In this document: positions 56,707 through 64,000 of the stretch, piece by piece
How the letters are laid out: every line of letters begins with the position of its first letter
How positions within the stretch are numbered: position 1 is the stretch's first letter
Assembly (NCBI GenBank): GCA_945874695.1
Contig: CAMCHP010000001.1
Coordinates: 1 to 64,000 of the forward strand
Direction of reading: 5' to 3'
Source of the DNA: Chryseobacterium gleum
GTDB lineage: Bacteria; Bacteroidota; Bacteroidia; Flavobacteriales_D; Sanyastnellaceae
DNA length: 64,000 nucleotides
Notes under the pieces: generated by a model
Seen by the model: the letters and a program-made list of their open reading frames with translations, nothing else
Databases searched by the model: none
What the model was told of the DNA's origin: nothing
Position numbers and translations under genes: made by a program

Positions 56707-57156
56707 ATGGAAACAGGTTTAGTTCACCTTCACTCAGCTTTGCGCTGGGTACTTCTTGTGCTCTTGGTAGCATCAATTGTTCGTGCATTCACGGGTACTC
56801 GGAGTCCGAAACCCTATGCAGGCATCAAAAAACTGGCGCTCTTCACCTTGATTAGCGCGCACTTGCAATTGGTGTTGGGTCTGGTCTTATACTTTGTAAA
56901 AGGTTGGAACAAACAATGGAGCAATCCAGAAATGATGAAAACCACCTTGCTTCGCTTCTTCACGATGGAGCACCTCGTGATGATGTTGCTCGCCATCACG
57001 CTCATTACCATGGGGTATTCAGGAGCAAAGCGCATGAGCGACAGCAAGCGTCAGCACAAGCGCATCTTCACCTTTTTCTTGATCGCCTTGATCTTAATTT
57101 TGGCGAGTATTCCGTGGCCTTTCCGCACAGCACTTGGTGCGCACAACTGGTTTTAA
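56707..57156 (+). CDS. Small integral membrane protein, cytochrome b-like
   Basis: 149 residues, four membrane helices (about 12-32, 42-65, 80-102, 122-142). Conserved histidines HLHSALRW near the start and MEHLVMMLLA in the third helix could bind haem; similar proteins in Bacteroidota are often labelled cytochrome B. It is cotranscribed with a small cytochrome c (stop and start overlap by one base, TAATG), which supports an electron-transfer role. Haem binding is inferred. Confidence 0.7.
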   Translation: METGLVHLHSALRWVLLVLLVASIVRAFTGTRSPKPYAGIKKLALFTLISAHLQLVLGLVLYFVKGWNKQWSNPEMMKTTLLRFFTMEHLVMMLLAITLITMGYSGAKRMSDSKRQHKRIFTFFLIALILILASIPWPFRTALGAHNWF

Positions 57157-57476
57157 TGCAACGACTGCTCTTCATTTTCAGTATCACTGCCTTGCTTGCA
57201 TGCAGCACTGCTGCCGAGCCACAGCCTGTTGCAAGTGGTGAAGTATCTACCGCTGACGCCCAGCGCTTGTATGTGATGAAGTGTTCATTGTGCCATGGTG
57301 ATCAGGGCAACCTGATGGTCGCTGGCGCACCAGATCTCACCGCCTCGCGCATGTCGCTTGACGAGCGCATCGCCTACATCACGTATGGTAAAGGAACCAT
57401 GCCTCCCCAAAAAGGCATCCTCACTGCCGATGAAATCAAAGCCATTGCGCTTTACATTGAAAGCTTTCGAAAATAG
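57156..57476 (+). CDS. Monohaem cytochrome c lipoprotein-like
   Basis: 106 residues. N-terminal hydrophobic segment with ALLAC at about residue 16, a plausible lipobox. One CXXC-type haem site CSLCHGDQG (about 50-54) and a distal Met in GKGTMPPQKG fit a small class I cytochrome c. Starts inside the stop codon of the upstream membrane protein (TAATG) and lies 2 bases before hflX. Confidence 0.85.
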   Translation: MQRLLFIFSITALLACSTAAEPQPVASGEVSTADAQRLYVMKCSLCHGDQGNLMVAGAPDLTASRMSLDERIAYITYGKGTMPPQKGILTADEIKAIALYIESFRK

Positions 57477-57478
57477 GC

Positions 57479-58708
57479 ATGGCCAAACTCACTGAAACCG
57501 CCAAGGAGCAAGAAACATGCATCTTGGTCGGACTTGTTACCCGCACACAAAGCCGCGAACGACTCGACGAATACCTCGACGAGCTCGAATTTTTGGCCAC
57601 GACTGCCCATGCGAAATGCCTCGGGCGGTTTACCCAAGTCATCGATAAAGCCAATCCGAAAACCTTTGTCGGTTCAGGTAAGGTTGAAGAAATCGCTGCT
57701 TTTGTGGCCGAGCACAAAGTCGACATCGTCATTTTCGACGACGAGTTGTCGCCCGCGCAGTTGCGCAACCTTGAAACCGAGTTGAAAGACACGAAGGTGA
57801 TGGATCGCAACAACCTCATACTTGACATCTTTGCCAGTCGCGCCCGCACGGCCCACGCGAAAACGCAGGTTGAACTGGCGCAATATCAATATTTGTTGCC
57901 CCGACTCACCCGCATGTGGACCCACCTTCAAAAGCAGAAAGGGGGCATCGGCATGAAGGGTCCGGGTGAGAAAGAAATTGAGACCGACCGCCGCATCATC
58001 CGTGATAAAATTGCCTCACTCAAAGCCGATCTTGAGCTCATCGACCGGCAAAAAGCGACCCAGCGCAGCAACCGTGGCGCCATGGTGCGCGTGGCCTTGG
58101 TGGGCTATACCAACGTTGGTAAATCAACCTTGATGAACATTTTGGCGAAGAGCGACGTGTATGCCGAAGACAAATTATTTGCGACCCTTGACACCACGGT
58201 GCGCAAAGTGGTATTGAACAACCTCCCATTTTTGTTATCTGACACGGTAGGTTTCATCCGCAAGCTGCCTCACCAGCTGATTGAGTCGTTCAAATCAACC
58301 CTCGATGAGACCCGAGAATCAGACATTTTGATTCATGTGGTCGACATCTCACACCGCCAGTTTGAAGACCAAATGAACATCGTGCACGAGACCTTGAACG
58401 ACATCGGTTCAGGCAACAAGCCTGTGATTTTGGTTTTTAACAAGATCGACGCCATCGAATTCGCGCCGGATGCCGCAGCAGCCCCGTTTGAGGAAGAGGC
58501 TACCATGGAAGAGCTCGACGAAATTCCGCCCATTCCGCGCAACCTTGACGACTTGCGCCGCACCTGGATGGCCCGCATGGCCGAGAAAGACGTGTTGTTT
58601 ATCAGCGCCCAAGACCGTGTGAACCTCGACGAGCTCCGCGACCTGCTTTACGAGCGTGTAAAAGCCATCCACGCTGAGCGGTACCCGTATAATAACTTTT
58701 TGTATTAG
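57479..58708 (+). CDS. hflX: GTPase HflX
   Basis: 409 residues. N-terminal HflX domain (about 15-180; FVGSGKVEEIAAFV, DDELSPAQLRNLE, RTAHAKTQVELAQYQYLLPRL, GGIGMKGPGEKEIE), then a GTPase domain from about 200 (GYTNVGKSTLMNIL, DTVGFIRKLPH, NKID). HflX splits or rescues stalled ribosomes. It contains an acidic insertion before the last GTPase element (about 325-355). Third gene of the small cytochrome operon. Confidence 0.96.
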   Translation: MAKLTETAKEQETCILVGLVTRTQSRERLDEYLDELEFLATTAHAKCLGRFTQVIDKANPKTFVGSGKVEEIAAFVAEHKVDIVIFDDELSPAQLRNLETELKDTKVMDRNNLILDIFASRARTAHAKTQVELAQYQYLLPRLTRMWTHLQKQKGGIGMKGPGEKEIETDRRIIRDKIASLKADLELIDRQKATQRSNRGAMVRVALVGYTNVGKSTLMNILAKSDVYAEDKLFATLDTTVRKVVLNNLPFLLSDTVGFIRKLPHQLIESFKSTLDETRESDILIHVVDISHRQFEDQMNIVHETLNDIGSGNKPVILVFNKIDAIEFAPDAAAAPFEEEATMEELDEIPPIPRNLDDLRRTWMARMAEKDVLFISAQDRVNLDELRDLLYERVKAIHAERYPYNNFLY

Positions 58709-58762
58709 GCACTGGTATTAAGGCTTTCGATTGACCTAAGCACCTCCCTCCCCCCTTTTCAT

Positions 58763-58770
58763 TATCTTTG
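58763..58770 (+). promoter_or_regulatory. -7 box of rbfA, probable leaderless start
   Basis: TATCTTTG, exact match, four bases (TACC) before the ATG at 58775. Confidence 0.7.
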
Positions 58771-58774
58771 TACC

Positions 58775-59113
58775 ATGTCAGGAATTCGTCAAGAAAAACT
58801 TGCCAGCTTGCTTAAACGCGAATTGGCAACCATCTTCCAAAAAGAAGCCAATACCCTCTTCAACGGGCGCTTCATTACCATTACCATCGTGCGACTCACG
58901 CCTGACCTCGGCATGGCCAAAGTGTACCTCTCCATCCTCGCTTCAAAAGACCGAGAGGCCGACCTCGAAATGATTCGCGATAACGCCTGGAAAGTGCGCC
59001 GCCTGCTCGCTGAAACCGCCGCGTCGCAATTGCGTAGAATGCCTGAACTCAACTTCTACATCGACGATTCGCTCGACTACTTTGAAGACATCGACCGTTT
59101 GCTGAAATCGTAA
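58775..59113 (+). CDS. rbfA: Ribosome-binding factor A
   Basis: 112 residues, the small KH-like 30S assembly factor RbfA. Seen: RQEKLASLLKRELATIFQ, ITIVRLTPDLGMAKVYLSIL, RRLLAETAASQLRRMPELNFYIDDSLDYFEDID. Length is normal. It has an exact -7 box four bases before the ATG and is followed 4 bases later by a methyltransferase gene and then a LolC/E-like permease. Confidence 0.95.
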   Translation: MSGIRQEKLASLLKRELATIFQKEANTLFNGRFITITIVRLTPDLGMAKVYLSILASKDREADLEMIRDNAWKVRRLLAETAASQLRRMPELNFYIDDSLDYFEDIDRLLKS

Positions 59114-59117
59114 TACC

Positions 59118-59921
59118 ATGCACCGCGAAGAGATCAGGCGCTCACTCCACCAAGTTTGCGGCCATTCCAAATACATGAGAATGGGCCTGTTTCGCATTAT
59201 GGATTGGCTCACCGTGCGCAGCTGGCACGTGCGCCGCGAACTCAAAAACTGGATGCGAACCGCACCCGCCCATGCGCACATCCTCGATGCAGGGTCAGGG
59301 TACGGACATAACGCCTACTGGATCAGCTGCCAACGCGACAAATACAGCGTGCTCGCCCTCGATGCCTCCGCTGAACGCGTCTGCAGCGGTAACGCCTTCG
59401 TCCGCGATAGCAAAAAAACTAACCTCCTCTTCAGAACTTTCGACCTCGAAAAACTCGAGAGCACCGATGCCTTCGACCTCATCATCTGCACCGAAACACT
59501 CGAATTCGTGCGCGATGATGACAAAGTCATCGAAAACCTACACCGCGCCCTGCGCCCCGGCGGACTAATCCTCACAACCGTTAACCGCACCCCAGATTCA
59601 GGCAAAACCGTCGACCCCGATGCCATTCGAAACGGCTACCACATGGCCGACCTCAAACAAAGCTTCAAAACCGCTGGGTTTCATAAAGTAAAAGGTCATT
59701 TTACCGGGGGTACAGCCGGACAAACTGCACGTAAAATCGGCATCGACTGGCCCCTCGCCATGCTGCGCGTAAGCCGCGTGTTTCTCGCGCTCATGCCCTT
59801 TTACTACGCCATTGTTATTCCGCTCGCCACACTCCTCAACTGGCTCGATAGCCACACCGCGCAAATGAGCGGAAAAGGCATTCTCGTCCTCGCACGAAAA
59901 CAAGCCGCGCATGGCGAGTAA
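59118..59921 (+). CDS. Class I SAM-dependent methyltransferase
   Basis: 267 residues. SAM motif I ILDAGSGYGHNAYWIS (about 54-69), acidic residue in LALDAS, and IICTETLEFVRDDDKVIENLHRALRPGGLILTTV (about 118-152) of the Methyltransf_11/25 type. A hydrophobic C-terminal segment (about 215-240, RVFLALMPFYYAIVIPLATLL) suggests membrane association, so the substrate could be a lipid or quinone-like molecule; this is inference. It lies between rbfA and a FtsX-like permease. Confidence 0.82.
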   Translation: MHREEIRRSLHQVCGHSKYMRMGLFRIMDWLTVRSWHVRRELKNWMRTAPAHAHILDAGSGYGHNAYWISCQRDKYSVLALDASAERVCSGNAFVRDSKKTNLLFRTFDLEKLESTDAFDLIICTETLEFVRDDDKVIENLHRALRPGGLILTTVNRTPDSGKTVDPDAIRNGYHMADLKQSFKTAGFHKVKGHFTGGTAGQTARKIGIDWPLAMLRVSRVFLALMPFYYAIVIPLATLLNWLDSHTAQMSGKGILVLARKQAAHGE

Positions 59922-59972
59922 AGTTCTGAAAAAACGTGCGCTGCTTCGTAAAATCCAAGCTATCTTGCCGTC

Positions 59973-61184
59973 GTGAAGGTGACCTTCTTTATATCGCGCC
60001 GCTACCTGTTCGCACGCAAATCACGCAACATCATCAACGTGATTTCGGCCATCTCCATGTTCGTGGTGGCCTGCGTCACCGCGGCCATGATCACGGTGCT
60101 CTCAGCCTTTAACGGCATCGAATCGCTCGTAAGTCAACTCTTCAGTTCATTCGATCCTGAAATCACCATCAGTCCGGCAAGCGGCAAAGTCTTCGTCGCC
60201 AACGACAGCCTCGTCAGCTACATCGCCGCCCTCGAAGGGGTTGATGTCGTATCACGCACCCTGGAAGATGACGTCATTGTGCGCTTCGATGGCCAACCTG
60301 CCGTAGCAACCCTCAAAGGCGTCGATACCCTCTTCGCATCGGTAACCGATGTCCGTGGCGTGGTGCGGTACGGCGAGTTCCAACTCGCACGCGACGGCCT
60401 GCCCTGCGCCATTGTCGGATTCGGCATCCAAAGCGAACTCGGCATCCCTTTCCATGTTGAAGACTTTCCGGTCTTCACCATTTCGGCCCCCATCCGCGGT
60501 AAAAAACTGAGCCGCCACAAAGAAAAAGCACTCAACACGCTACCCATTCTCATGAGCGCGGTTTTCAGCATCAATGCCGAACTCGACGTAAAATTTATAC
60601 TTGCACCCCTCGATTTCGCCCGTGAATTGCTCGAATACGAAGACGAGGTGAGCATGCTCAGCGTTTCATTGCTTTCGGGCTATCGCCCGGATGCGTTCCG
60701 CAAATCGCTCCAAGCCAAACTCGGCGAGCAGTTCATCGTTGAAACGCGGTATCAACGCAATGCCCTCGTTCACCAAACGAACAGAGCCGAAAAATGGGCC
60801 ACTTTTTTGATCCTCTCCTTCATCATGGTCATCGCCGGATTCAACATCATGGCTTCGCTCACCATGCTCATCATCGAAAAACGAAACGACATTTTCTTGC
60901 TCCAAAGCTTGGGCATGACCGCGCGTGACATCCGTAAAATTTTCAGCTACCAAGGTTTGATGATCAACCTGCTCGGCATGCTCATTGGACTGGTGATCGG
61001 ATTGATTTTGTGCTGGCTTCAGCAACAATTTGGCTTGGTTAAATTGCACGGATCAATCGTTCCCCATTACCCCATTGAAATCCGAACACTCGATATCATT
61101 GGTGTGGTTGCCACCGTTTTGATCATCGGTTCTACTTTCTCGACCTTGATGGTACGCTACCTCATCAAGCGCTTCGCGCAGTAA
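59973..61184 (+). CDS. LolC/LolE-like ABC permease (FtsX family)
   Basis: 403 residues with a GTG start. Helix 1 (about 23-45), periplasmic MacB-like core, then three C-terminal helices (about 275-297, 320-350, 365-392). The opening FISRRYLFARKSRNIINVISAIS is the LolC/E signature. These move lipoproteins toward the outer membrane with LolD. The gene end overlaps dusB on the other strand by 20 bases. The ATPase partner is not adjacent. A repeat variant lies in it at 60673-60693. Confidence 0.88.
   Translation: MKVTFFISRRYLFARKSRNIINVISAISMFVVACVTAAMITVLSAFNGIESLVSQLFSSFDPEITISPASGKVFVANDSLVSYIAALEGVDVVSRTLEDDVIVRFDGQPAVATLKGVDTLFASVTDVRGVVRYGEFQLARDGLPCAIVGFGIQSELGIPFHVEDFPVFTISAPIRGKKLSRHKEKALNTLPILMSAVFSINAELDVKFILAPLDFARELLEYEDEVSMLSVSLLSGYRPDAFRKSLQAKLGEQFIVETRYQRNALVHQTNRAEKWATFLILSFIMVIAGFNIMASLTMLIIEKRNDIFLLQSLGMTARDIRKIFSYQGLMINLLGMLIGLVIGLILCWLQQQFGLVKLHGSIVPHYPIEIRTLDIIGVVATVLIIGSTFSTLMVRYLIKRFAQ
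60673..60693 (+). repeat. Palindromic repeat, copy 15 (stem CGGGC/GCCCG)
   Basis: TTT, CGGGC-TATC-GCCCG, GATG, in frame inside the LolC/E-like gene (encodes GYRPDAF). Confidence 0.55.
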
Positions 61185-62169
61185 GCTCGATTCCAGCAAA
61201 TTCCACCCGAATTTTCTCCAACGTCGCCAGAATAGCGGCTTCATTGTCGAGGGTCACCAATGCCATGCGATGATCTTTAAAGTGCGGAATGCCTTTAAAG
61301 TAGTTCGTGTAATGGCGGCGCATTTCAACAACGCCTAACTTTTCACCCTTCCAACGCACTGACATTTGCAAGTGCGCGATAGCAGCATCTACACGTTCAG
61401 AGAGGGTTGGCCCGGCCAAATGCGTGCCGGTTGCAAAGTAGTGTTTGATCTCCCGAAACACCCACGGGTAACCGATGCTCGCTCGGCCAATCATGATTCC
61501 ATCAACCCCGTAGCGTTCGCGGTATTCCAACGCGCGCTCCGGCGTATCTACGTCGCCATTGCCAAACACGGGGATCTTCATGCGGGGATTGTTCTTCACA
61601 GCTGCAATGAGCGACCAATCGGCTTCGCCTTTGTACATCTGCTTACGTGTACGGCCGTGAATGCTAATGGCCTGAATGCCCACATCTTGCAAACGTTCAG
61701 CTACATCCACAATGTACATCGTGCTTTCATCCCATCCCAAACGGGTCTTCACCGTGACCGGCAAAGAAGTTGAATTCACAATCTCCCGTGTGAGTGATAC
61801 CATCTTCGGAATGTCTTGCAAAATGCCCGCACCTGCGCCTTTGCAAGCTACCTTCTTCACCGGACAACCATAGTTGATGTCGATGATATCAGGACCCGCT
61901 TGCTCCGTGATCTCTGTTGCCAAGCGCATCGATTCGATCTCGCTACCGAAAATCTGAATGCCGATCGGACGTTCATACTCGAAGATGTCAAGCTTTTGGC
62001 GGCTCTTTGCAGCATCGCGAATTAATCCTTCTGAAGAAATAAATTCGGTATACATCAAATCAGCGCCGTGTTGCTTGCATAGCGCACGAAACGGAGGGTC
62101 ACTAACATCCTCCATCGGGGCAAGTAACAGGGGAAAATCTCCCAATTCAATGTCTGCAATTTTCACCAT
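61165..62169 (-). CDS. dusB: tRNA-dihydrouridine synthase
   Basis: 334 residues, TIM-barrel FMN enzyme that reduces uridine to dihydrouridine in tRNA. Motifs: LLAPMEDVSDPPFRALC, DINYGCPVKKVACKGAGA (catalytic Cys in CPVKKV), TVKTRLGW, ISIHGRTRKQMYKGEADW, GNGDVDTPE, IGRASIGYPWVFREI. Order and length are those of the DusB/Nifr3 class. It has an exact TAAATTTG box 25 bases upstream. The 3' end overlaps the permease gene by 20 bases, convergent. Confidence 0.94.
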   Translation of the reverse strand: MVKIADIELGDFPLLLAPMEDVSDPPFRALCKQHGADLMYTEFISSEGLIRDAAKSRQKLDIFEYERPIGIQIFGSEIESMRLATEITEQAGPDIIDINYGCPVKKVACKGAGAGILQDIPKMVSLTREIVNSTSLPVTVKTRLGWDESTMYIVDVAERLQDVGIQAISIHGRTRKQMYKGEADWSLIAAVKNNPRMKIPVFGNGDVDTPERALEYRERYGVDGIMIGRASIGYPWVFREIKHYFATGTHLAGPTLSERVDAAIAHLQMSVRWKGEKLGVVEMRRHYTNYFKGIPHFKDHRMALVTLDNEAAILATLEKIRVEFAGIELTARSA

Positions 62170-62194
62170 CGGTTGAAATTGTCCAATTTCGCTG

Positions 62195-62202
62195 CAAATT
62201 TA
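62195..62202 (-). promoter_or_regulatory. -7 box of dusB
   Basis: TAAATTTG on the minus strand, exact match, 25 bases before the ATG at 62169. Confidence 0.6.
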
Positions 62203-62244
62203 CGAAATGAAAGTGACGCTTTGATTGTGAATGTTTTCCATACC

Positions 62245-63231
62245 ATGTCGCCCCTCCTCAAGGCCTTGTTCTTCGTGCTCATCGTATTGGTGATGGCCAG
62301 CCTCGGCAATGGGGTCGCTTTTGCCTTGGCAGCATTGATCTTCAACCTTGAATCAAGCGCAATTTTAACAACGTTAACTGCATCCTTGACGCCTGAAGAC
62401 GCGCCATTGCTCCAGTTTATGAACGTTGCCAATCAGCTGGTTACCTTTCTTGGTGCTGCATTGCTCTTCCGACTGCTATTCGGAGCTGCTGCTGTTCAGG
62501 GTTTTTGGCTGCGCACGCCCAATTCTGCCATCGTACTTGTTCCGCTGCTTGCCCTTTTTGCTTTGCCACTCATTCAAGCCGCCTTCGAAATCAACCAAAA
62601 CCTCATCCCCGAAGGCAGCTCCCTTGAAGCTTTGCTGAAACCGGGCGAAGAACTGGCTGAACGCATGACGGAGGCCATCTTGACAATGCCCGACCTGCCT
62701 GCGCTTTTGATAAATCTATTCGTGGTTGCACTCGTGCCCGCTTTTTGCGAAGAAATTGCTTTCCGCGGGGTCCTTCAAACGCAATTGGCTAAAGGATTCA
62801 GAAATCCGCATGTGGCCATTTGGGTGAGCGCCTTTCTGTTCAGCTTCATCCACTTTCAGTTTTATGGCTTCATTCCACGCTTGCTGCTCGGTGCCTTTTT
62901 CGGCTACCTCCTCATTCACACAGGGAGTTTATGGGCGCCCATTGCCGCGCATTTCATCAACAACGCGGTAGCTGTAGGTTCGCACTACATCCTCACTAAA
63001 AATCCTGATTCATTAATTGAAACCATTGAAGAACCGTCGCAACATAGCAACCTCGTGCTCATCGCGGCAGGATTGTTCACACTTTTCTTTTGGTTGGTTT
63101 TGCAGCGCTCGGTTTGGCCAAACATCAAAGCCAAATACCTTGAACAACCTCCGCGCTTGGCGACTTTATTCGGAGATAAAACCCCGATTGACGCTCCCCC
63201 TGCCGATGACCCCGATCAACGCGAAGCTTAA
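62245..63231 (+). CDS. CPBP-family intramembrane glutamic endopeptidase
   Basis: 328 residues from the ATG at 62245; the frame extends to a TTG at 62173 but that stretch is polar and close to the dusB promoter. About eight membrane helices. The CPBP (Abi) motifs are visible: EEIAFRG with FCEE before it (about 168-175), FxxxHF as FSFIHFQFYG and a later HFINNA. These proteases include CAAX-type and bacteriocin-immunity members; the substrate here is unknown. The stop overlaps the following convergent gene. Confidence 0.85.
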   Translation: MSPLLKALFFVLIVLVMASLGNGVAFALAALIFNLESSAILTTLTASLTPEDAPLLQFMNVANQLVTFLGAALLFRLLFGAAAVQGFWLRTPNSAIVLVPLLALFALPLIQAAFEINQNLIPEGSSLEALLKPGEELAERMTEAILTMPDLPALLINLFVVALVPAFCEEIAFRGVLQTQLAKGFRNPHVAIWVSAFLFSFIHFQFYGFIPRLLLGAFFGYLLIHTGSLWAPIAAHFINNAVAVGSHYILTKNPDSLIETIEEPSQHSNLVLIAAGLFTLFFWLVLQRSVWPNIKAKYLEQPPRLATLFGDKTPIDAPPADDPDQREA

Positions 63232-64000
63232 TCTTCGCTGCCCTTCATAAAGCGCAACACATCTACACCGCTTGAAGTCTCAATGCGCAGGATGTAATAT
63301 CCAACCGGCCAGGATGAAATATCCAATACCGGTGAATCGGCCCTGAACTGTCCGGCAGCGACCATCCGCCCGTCAGGGCGAAAAGCTTGAAAAACTGCTG
63401 GCTCAAGCAAGCCCTGCACGTGCAATTCGCGCACACCCGGGTTTGGGAAAAGCTTGATTTCATGGGCATCATAGACCGTTGCAACACTCACGGGTGCCGC
63501 ACAATCGAGCTCGAAATTTACGTCGGCACTCGCCTCCAAAAGGGACTCAAAATCGGCAAATGCTGTTTCTTCACCTCTAAGCCAAAACGCCAGCCAAGGG
63601 AGCATGTGCAAATTCACGATGGCCTGTTGTTCTTCGCGTGACAGGGTGATCGTACTGCCCGCAAACAGCTCACCCACATCGCACGTTGCGCTCGCATTGG
63701 CGAAGAAACAATGCCCCCCCCTTCGATGGTCACCAAGGCCTTGCATGGTGACGCAGCCGCGTTGTAAATCGGCACCTGGTGGTCGGCTGGTGGTGTAACC
63801 GCATCGCCATCGCCGGCGAACATGAGCATGGGCACGGTCACATTGGCTGCCGCACCAACCGCTGACGGATTGGTTTCAGCCGATGCAAAACCCACATAGG
63901 CGTCAAAATCTCCAACTTGCGCCGCAAGCACGGCCGCGCCTCCGCCCATCGAATGGCCGGTTAAGGCCGCTTGTGGCGTAACATGTCCGTTGAAGAGCGA
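63228..64000 (-). CDS. Partial alpha/beta hydrolase with T9SS tail, interrupted by a frameshift
   Basis: The gene enters from beyond the window end and is read to 63228. The visible 5' part holds the nucleophile elbow GHSMGGG (just after position 63960, read minus), then FAGDGDAVTPPADHQVPIY (catalytic Asp). At a run of eight G (63714-63721 on the minus strand) the frame shifts; the continuation reads GGHCFFANASA (catalytic His) and then a T9SS sorting domain with FRPDGRMVAAGQ, encoded by a palindromic repeat. One missing or two extra G would explain it. The GHSMGGG/GDGDxxxPP/GGHC arrangement resembles dienelactone hydrolase and polyester hydrolase-like enzymes. It may be a sequencing indel, a phase-variable tract or a true pseudogene. 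Confidence 0.75.
63363..63384 (-). repeat. Palindromic repeat, copy 16 (stem CGCCC/GGGCG, in T9SS domain)
   Basis: TTTT, CGCCC-TGAC-GGGCG, GATG on the minus strand; sense and in frame, encoding FRPDGRM in the hydrolase sorting domain. Confidence 0.8.

Overview
The window is chromosomal DNA of a bacterium in the Bacteroidota, most likely order Flavobacteriales. Several independent signs agree. Promoters match the Bacteroidota -7 box TAnnTTTG and Shine-Dalgarno sites are nearly absent. Several secreted proteins carry type IX secretion (Por/T9SS) C-terminal sorting domains. There is an alternative complex III (act) operon joined to a cytochrome c oxidase, and the rimP-nusA-infB order is intact. 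Nearly all space is coding. I saw no rRNA, tRNA, CRISPR array, prophage or insertion sequence, and no gene-free gap over 300 bases.

Layout. 1-5.4 kb (minus): rpmF-yceD, pdxA, leucyl aminopeptidase, and a YbdL aminotransferase/YafV omega-amidase pair. 5.5-8.0 kb: secreted subtilase with calcium-binding-type repeats and a dockerin-like tail. 8.1-10.0 kb (minus): an AGMO-like ether-lipid monooxygenase and a lysoplasmalogenase in overlapping frames. 10.1-13 kb: outer-membrane protein, DUF4286, rsmA, fbp. 13-16.5 kb: a divergent pair, a pentaheme cytochrome c and a PQQ-type sugar dehydrogenase, both with T9SS tails. 17-19.5 kb: ABC ATPase, permease and DUF3299 protein. 19.7-24.1 kb: trhO, queG, ruvB and small proteins. 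24.2-36.0 kb (minus): an eight-gene respiratory operon, actABCDEF-ctaCD. 36.3-41.6 kb: SPOR-like protein and infB/nusA/rimP. 41.8-51.4 kb (plus): YwqK/MORN-type protein, AlbA_2 protein, a PorZ-like protein, a flippase-like membrane protein, a cystathionine enzyme and kynurenine monooxygenase. 51.4-53.2 kb (minus): methylmalonyl-CoA epimerase and two exported proteins. 53.3-61.2 kb (plus): SDR, gdhA, dockerin-tailed protein, small cytochromes, hflX, rbfA, methyltransferase, LolC/E-like permease. 61.2-64 kb: dusB, a CPBP protease and a truncated, frameshifted alpha/beta hydrolase with a T9SS tail.

The most unusual signal is a family of about sixteen short palindromic repeats (core CGGCC-TAAAC-GGCCG and stem variants with compensating changes). 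Copies lie between genes and inside them. Three sit in the same reading frame in three different T9SS sorting domains, where they encode the conserved (D/N)LNGRM-type strand.

Second-tier points are the T9SS-tailed cytochrome/dehydrogenase pair with a palindromic shared promoter, the AGMO-lysoplasmalogenase pair, a set of probably leaderless mRNAs (-7 box followed by exactly four bases and ATG), a terminator-like hairpin in the rimP-nusA-infB leader, and a His-rich insertion in cytochrome oxidase subunit II.

All functional calls are from reading the translated sequence; no database search was run.
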